A DNA stretch of 64,000 nucleotides, taken from positions 1-64,000 of the forward strand of contig NZ_JAIQLH010000002.1 in NCBI RefSeq assembly GCF_020037025.1, read 5' to 3'. Positions 60,168 to 64,000 of the stretch are shown here, piece by piece. The stretch comes from Streptomyces huiliensis (lineage in GTDB: Bacteria; Actinomycetota; Actinomycetes; Streptomycetales; Streptomycetaceae). Both the position numbers and the translations under genes were made by a program. A model generated the notes under the pieces. It saw only the letters and a list, made by a program, of their open reading frames with translations, was not told the origin of the DNA and ran no database searches. Each line of letters starts with the position of its first letter. Position 1 is the stretch's first letter.

Positions 60168-61483
60168 CGACGGCGCCGGTACCGTCCAGGACGTCGAGCA
60201 GCGCCGCCGAGAACGTGTCGGGGCGCTGCCGGGGCCTGGTCGTCCACAAGTACGGCGGCAGCTCGCTGGCCGCACCTGCGCAGGTGCGGCGTGCGGCCCA
60301 GCGGATCTCCGCGGCAATGAAGCGAGGTGTGCGGGTGGTGGTCGTAGTCTCCGCACAAGGTGGCACCACAGATGGGCTCCTGGCCGCGATGAACCACTTG
60401 ACAGAGCACCGGTCCCCGGGTGACGCGGTGCTGCGGGAGATCGACCAGTTGCTGGCCACGGGTGAGATCGCCTCGGCCGCCCTGATGGCCGCAGCCCTGC
60501 ACGCGCGCGGCACCCCCGCGCAGTCCCTGACCGGGGGACAAGCGGGTTTGCGCGCACTGGGGCGGCACGGCGCCGGGCTGATCGACCGGCTGGCGCCGGG
60601 ACGCATCCTGAGCCTTCTGGACGCAGGGGTGGTCCCCGTGGTGGCCGGGTTCCAGGGCGTCAACTCCAGCGGTGACACGGTGACGCTCGGCCGCGGCGGC
60701 TCCGACACGACCGCCGTCGCGCTGGCGGCCGGGCTGGGAGCCGAACGCTGCGAGATCTACACCGATGTCGCCGGGGTGTACAGCGCCGACCCGCGGGTGG
60801 TCGCCGCACCCCGGCTACTGCCGCGAATACCGGTCGATGTGATGGCCGAGATGGCGTTCACCGGCGCGCGGGTGCTGCACTCGCGCGCCGTGGAACTGGC
60901 CGCCCTGCACGCGGTCCCCACCGTCGTGCTCAGCTCCTGCACGGAAGGACCAGGAACGGTGATCACCGGTACGTACGAGACGGCCTTGGAAACGGCTCCG
61001 GTCACCACCGCTGTCACCCATGACGCGGACGTGGCGCGGGTACTTGTGCGGTGCCCCGTGTCGGAGCCGGACCCGACACCCGAGATCCTGGGTCTGCTCG
61101 CCGAGTTCGCGCTGCCCGTGGACTTGGTGGCCCGTTCCGGCCCCCAAGAGCAGGAGTTCCGGATGGGTTTCTCCACCCGGCGCAGTGCATTGGGCGCCGC
61201 GCGGCCGGCCCTGGCGCGGCTGGTCGGCACGCTCGGCGGACGGTTGCGCATCGACGAGGAGGTCGGCAAGGTGACCATCGTCGGTGCCGGGCTGCTCAGC
61301 AGGCCCGAGTGCACCGTACGTATGCTCAGGGCGCTGGCCGAGACAGACATTCCCACCACCTGGATCCTCACCTCGCAGCTCCGGGTTTCCGCACTGGTCC
61401 CGGTCAGCCGCCTCGAAGAGGCTGTACGCGCCCTCCACACGGCCTTCGGGCTCGACGCGCGTGCCGAGCCGTGCCCAGGCTGA
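60164..61483 (+). CDS. Aspartate kinase
   Basis: A 439-residue aspartokinase: VVHKYGGSSLA for substrate/ATP, TLGRGGSDTTAVALAAGLGAERCEIYTDVAGVYSADPR, then two C-terminal ACT domains (KVTIVGAGLLSRPECTVRML). A 28-residue basic/Ser-rich N-terminal extension precedes the domain. The start overlaps the methyltransferase stop by ATGA. Primary metabolism needs only one aspartokinase, so this copy probably serves the pathway with aspartyl phosphate, yet no aspartate-semialdehyde-using enzyme is seen in the window. Confidence 0.9.
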   Translation: MTTAPVPSRTSSSAAENVSGRCRGLVVHKYGGSSLAAPAQVRRAAQRISAAMKRGVRVVVVVSAQGGTTDGLLAAMNHLTEHRSPGDAVLREIDQLLATGEIASAALMAAALHARGTPAQSLTGGQAGLRALGRHGAGLIDRLAPGRILSLLDAGVVPVVAGFQGVNSSGDTVTLGRGGSDTTAVALAAGLGAERCEIYTDVAGVYSADPRVVAAPRLLPRIPVDVMAEMAFTGARVLHSRAVELAALHAVPTVVLSSCTEGPGTVITGTYETALETAPVTTAVTHDADVARVLVRCPVSEPDPTPEILGLLAEFALPVDLVARSGPQEQEFRMGFSTRRSALGAARPALARLVGTLGGRLRIDEEVGKVTIVGAGLLSRPECTVRMLRALAETDIPTTWILTSQLRVSALVPVSRLEEAVRALHTAFGLDARAEPCPG

Positions 61484-61513
61484 GAAAAGCCCTCTTCCCG
61501 GCACGGTACCGCG

Positions 61514-61542
61514 GTGGGCCCGCGAAGATCACGCGGGCCCAC
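61514..61542. terminator. Terminator between aspartokinase and exporter genes
   Basis: GTGGGCCCGCG (61514-61524) pairs with CGCGGGCCCAC (61532-61542) around a 7-base loop, followed by TTTCCTG. It lies between converging genes and is probably bidirectional. Confidence 0.85.
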
Positions 61543-61556
61543 TTTCCTGTGTGGGC

Positions 61557-63377
61557 TCAATGTCCGGGCTGCACCGCATCGTTGCCCGGCCGGTCGGCCC
61601 CTTCACCGGCCGGCCCTCCCACCGGGTCGGCCACCCCTTCCTCGGCGCCCGGGGCGTTCCCGGCGTCCCCCGCGGTGCCGAGAGATGACGCCGCCTCCGA
61701 GGGCTCTCCGCCCCGCGGAAGCAGCGCGGTCAGGGCTGTGACGACGACCAGCAGGCCGACGCTCCACCACAGGGTGCGCCGCATGGCATCGGTATAGGTG
61801 TGAGCGCTGGCCTCCTCGGCGGCTCGGGCCAGCGCCCGGCCGACCTCGGGCCGGGCGTCCGCCGGGACAGCCGCCGGCGCCTCAGGGCAGTCGCGTCGAA
61901 CGGCCGCGCCCTCCTGGGCGGCCATCCGCCGCTCGTGGCAGGCGTCGAAGCGGCCGACCACCCGGTCCTGAGCCGCACCGACGACGGAGGCCGCCCGCAG
62001 ATCGCTCCGAAGCCGGGAGTGAACGGCTTCGGAGCCCGAGCTCGCCTGAGAGCCGACCGCGCCGAAGAACAGGACGCCGATGAGGGCGATGCCCACGACA
62101 CCGCCCGCCTGCATCACCGCGTTGAAAACGCCGGATGCCGCGCCGGCGTCCGAGCCCGGCACCTGAAGCAGGCTGACGTTGGTGGCTTTGGCCATCACGA
62201 GTCCCATACCGAGGCCACCTACGAGCAGGGAAGGGATCAGATACCAACCGCTCATGCTGGTACCGGCGAGCTGAATGGTGCCGATCAGCATCAGCAGGCC
62301 GCCGACCATACCGACGGCTCCCAGCGTGACCAGCACCCGCTTGGGTGCCGTACCGGCGTTGCTGACGACGACAGCGGCGAGGGTGACACCGACCGGCCAG
62401 GGGAGGCTGGTGGCGCCGGCGGCCAGCGGTGAGTACCCCAGACCTTGCTGGAGGTAGAGGGTCAGGATCAGGAAGAAGCCGATGACGGCGGTGAGGAAGG
62501 TGAGCATCACCACGAGCCCGGCGTTGAACCCGCGCAGCCTGAAGAGCGTGGGCGGAACCAACGGTGAGCCATCCGCCGCCTGTTTGCGTCGCTGCCACAG
62601 GGCGAAGATTCCCAGCACCGGGACGGCTGCGACCATCAGGGCCCATCCCCAGCCCGGCCAGCCGAGCTCGCGGCCTTGAAGCAGCGGGTAGAGCACGGCC
62701 AGTAGAGCGCAGGTGATCAGGACGACGCCGAACGGGTCGAGCCGAAGGGGCCGTTCGCTGCGGCTCTCCGGCAGCAGTCGCAACGCCATGACGGAGGCAC
62801 AGACACCCACGGGCAGATTGACCAGGAAGATGGGCCGCCAGTCGAGCCCGAACAGATCGGCCTTCAACAGCAGTCCGCCCAGGATGGGGCCGCTGACATT
62901 GGCGGTGCCCGCGATCATGCCGTACAGGGCGAAGGCGCCACCGCGCTTGGCGGGAGGAATGGTGGCCGAGATGATCGAGAGGACTTGCGGCACCATCATG
63001 GCCGCCATGACGCCCTGGACGACGCGTCCGGTGATCAGCATGCCCGGGGAGACGGCGACCCCGCATAACGCGGAGGCGAGGGTGAAGCCCGCCATGCCAA
63101 ACAGAAACAGCCGACGGCGGCCGAAGATGTCGCCGAGCCGGCCTCCGGTGATGAGCATGAGGGCGAAGGGCAGGGTGTAGCCGATCAGGGACCACTGGAT
63201 GGCCGAGTTCGACGCCCCAAGGTCGCCCTGAATGGCGGGGATGGCCACGTTGACGATGTTGGCGTCCAGCACGTCCACGAAGACGGCGATGAGGACGACG
63301 GCGATGACAGCCTGCGGATTCCCTCCCCGTGCCGGGATGCCCGGCGGCACGTCGGCCGCCACTGCTTCATTGCTCAT
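61557..63377 (-). CDS. DHA2-family MFS exporter of the cluster
   Basis: A 606-residue exporter with about 14 membrane segments: AVIAVVLIAVFVDVLDANIVNVAIPAIQ, motif A GGRLGDIFGRRRLF. It differs from the two DHA2 exporters at 31-35 kb by a ~90-residue acidic/Ala-rich loop or tail (from SEAVHSRLRSD onward) before the last helix. The ATG at 63377 follows GGAGGT. It is divergent from a MarR gene and lies at the edge of the cluster, so it most likely exports the product and is de-repressed by it. Confidence 0.92.
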   Translation of the reverse strand: MSNEAVAADVPPGIPARGGNPQAVIAVVLIAVFVDVLDANIVNVAIPAIQGDLGASNSAIQWSLIGYTLPFALMLITGGRLGDIFGRRRLFLFGMAGFTLASALCGVAVSPGMLITGRVVQGVMAAMMVPQVLSIISATIPPAKRGGAFALYGMIAGTANVSGPILGGLLLKADLFGLDWRPIFLVNLPVGVCASVMALRLLPESRSERPLRLDPFGVVLITCALLAVLYPLLQGRELGWPGWGWALMVAAVPVLGIFALWQRRKQAADGSPLVPPTLFRLRGFNAGLVVMLTFLTAVIGFFLILTLYLQQGLGYSPLAAGATSLPWPVGVTLAAVVVSNAGTAPKRVLVTLGAVGMVGGLLMLIGTIQLAGTSMSGWYLIPSLLVGGLGMGLVMAKATNVSLLQVPGSDAGAASGVFNAVMQAGGVVGIALIGVLFFGAVGSQASSGSEAVHSRLRSDLRAASVVGAAQDRVVGRFDACHERRMAAQEGAAVRRDCPEAPAAVPADARPEVGRALARAAEEASAHTYTDAMRRTLWWSVGLLVVVTALTALLPRGGEPSEAASSLGTAGDAGNAPGAEEGVADPVGGPAGEGADRPGNDAVQPGH

Positions 63378-63408
63378 GCGGTGTACCTCCGAGGGCAGCA
63401 GTATTAAA

Positions 63409-63419
63409 TTAGTTCCTAA
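63409..63419. promoter_or_regulatory. Probable MarR operator
   Basis: TTAG-TTC-CTAA forms a palindrome with 4-bp arms and a 3-base centre, with GTAT and ATAC half-sites further out, in the A/T-rich gap between exporter and MarR genes. It is placed to block both promoters. Binding is inferred. Confidence 0.5.
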
Positions 63420-63450
63420 GATACTTACGACGTGAGGAAGTTCAACGGCT

Positions 63451-63942
63451 ATGGGCCACACAGAACATCCCGTGAGCCGGCCGCGTCGCCAGGAGCTGAC
63501 CCGGTCGATCTACCGGGAGGCGCGTACGGTAGCCACGCGCCAGGCACTGGCCGACCAAGCCGTCGCCGCACGGCTTGGCATCGGCGGCACCGACCTTCTG
63601 TGCCTGGGGGTGCTCGACCACGCAGGCCCCCTCACCGCGGGCCGCCTGGCGGAACTGACCGGGCTGACCACGGGGGCGGTGACGGGCATCGTGGACCGCC
63701 TGGAGCAGGCCGGGTTCGCCCGCCGCGCCAAGGACCCGACCGACCGCCGCAAGGTGATCATCCATCCTGAGAAAACCCAGCGGGAGCGGACCGGCGCCCT
63801 CTACTCTCCCGTCCTCGACGCGCTGGACGCCTGGTGCAGGGCACACTCCGAGGAAGAACTCGACACGGTCCTGAGCTACCTGCGCTCCTTCGGTGAGGCC
63901 CTGCCTCGACTCACCGCGCAGCTGCGCAAGCGCCCGGACTGA
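63451..63942 (+). CDS. MarR family regulator of the exporter
   Basis: A 163-residue winged-helix repressor. The HTH reads LTAGRLAELTGLTTGAVTGIVDRLEQAG and the wing KDPTDRRKVIIHPEK. It is divergent from the DHA2 exporter gene across 73 bp that contain the TTAGTTCCTAA site. The ATG at 63451 follows GAGGAAG. The ligand is likely the pathway product or an intermediate. The last bases, 63943-64000, hold no gene. Confidence 0.9.
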   Translation: MGHTEHPVSRPRRQELTRSIYREARTVATRQALADQAVAARLGIGGTDLLCLGVLDHAGPLTAGRLAELTGLTTGAVTGIVDRLEQAGFARRAKDPTDRRKVIIHPEKTQRERTGALYSPVLDALDAWCRAHSEEELDTVLSYLRSFGEALPRLTAQLRKRPD

Positions 63943-64000
63943 GCCACCGGCACATCCGACCCGCGCCCCGGCGTCGCACCCCGCGGGAGCGCGGCGCCGA

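Noticed and set aside
41094..63942. A phenazine gene cluster, because of PhzE- and PhzD-like genes
   Set aside because: phzF, phzA/B and phzG are missing; an EntA-type dehydrogenase and UbiD operon are present instead.
1..64000. tRNA, rRNA or CRISPR arrays
   Set aside because: No acceptor/T-loop pattern, rRNA core or regularly spaced repeat/spacer structure was seen.

Overview
The window is high-GC actinobacterial DNA, almost certainly from a Streptomyces chromosome. The evidence is G/C-rich third codon positions, frequent GTG starts, a glgX-treY-treZ set, a SAV2148-type HEPN protein, an SCO5918-type protein beside a cold-shock/DEAD-box pair, and a pathway regulator with a TTA codon. No tRNA, rRNA or CRISPR array was seen.

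Layout. (1) 0.2-4.0 kb: a sulfonate/sulfur ABC importer (lipoprotein, ATPase, permease) and a CbiX-type chelatase, probably the end of a sulfur-assimilation operon. (2) 4-11.4 kb: small regulator/effector pairs (MarR with an NmrA-like reductase; an HTH/GbsR-like protein with a DUF4097 protein), a LysE exporter, a kinase-fold protein, a DnaQ-type exonuclease and a SAV2148/HEPN protein. (3) 11.5-13 kb: a solo TnpB element. (4) 13-22 kb: glycogen-to-trehalose genes glgX, treY and treZ, with a LysR/lipoamide-dehydrogenase pair lying between treY and treZ. (5) 22.4-30.6 kb: msrB, murC, a conserved small protein, a RibD-C-like reductase, zapE, a NodB-type lipoprotein, a small ABC exporter and a PTH2-type hydrolase. 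(6) 30.8-36 kb: two paralogous DHA2 exporters with a shared leader element, enclosing an L28 paralogue and an orphan response regulator. (7) 36.8-40.5 kb: a cold-shock locus (csp, DEAD-box helicase, CBS-like protein, SCO5918-family protein, MerR protein) with a structured non-coding stretch. (8) 41-64 kb: a biosynthetic gene cluster with visibly lower codon-position GC than the left half.

The cluster is the most interesting part. On the minus strand, class II DAHP synthase, a PhzE-like fused anthranilate-synthase-type enzyme, a PhzD/EntB-type isochorismatase and an EntA-type dehydrogenase form a recognisable set for making 3-hydroxyanthranilate (or a 2,3-dihydroxybenzoate-like acid) from chorismate. 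They run into vdcB-vdcC-vdcD, a prenyl-FMN-dependent non-oxidative hydroxyaryl decarboxylase, and then into a Tat-type secreted protein whose start overlaps vdcD. On the plus strand are an NmrA-like reductase, an aldo/keto reductase, a pseudouridine-phosphate-glycosidase homologue, a HAD phosphatase, an O-methyltransferase and an aspartokinase. The glycosidase/phosphatase pair is the arrangement known from alnumycin (AlnA/AlnB), where it builds a C-C bond between ribose phosphate and an aromatic ring. My inference is that this cluster makes a methylated aromatic C-riboside from a chorismate-derived aminophenol or hydroxyarene. Export and control would come from a DHA2 pump with a divergent MarR and from a LAL-type LuxR regulator with a bldA-dependent TTA at codon 3. 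The right edge may continue beyond the window.
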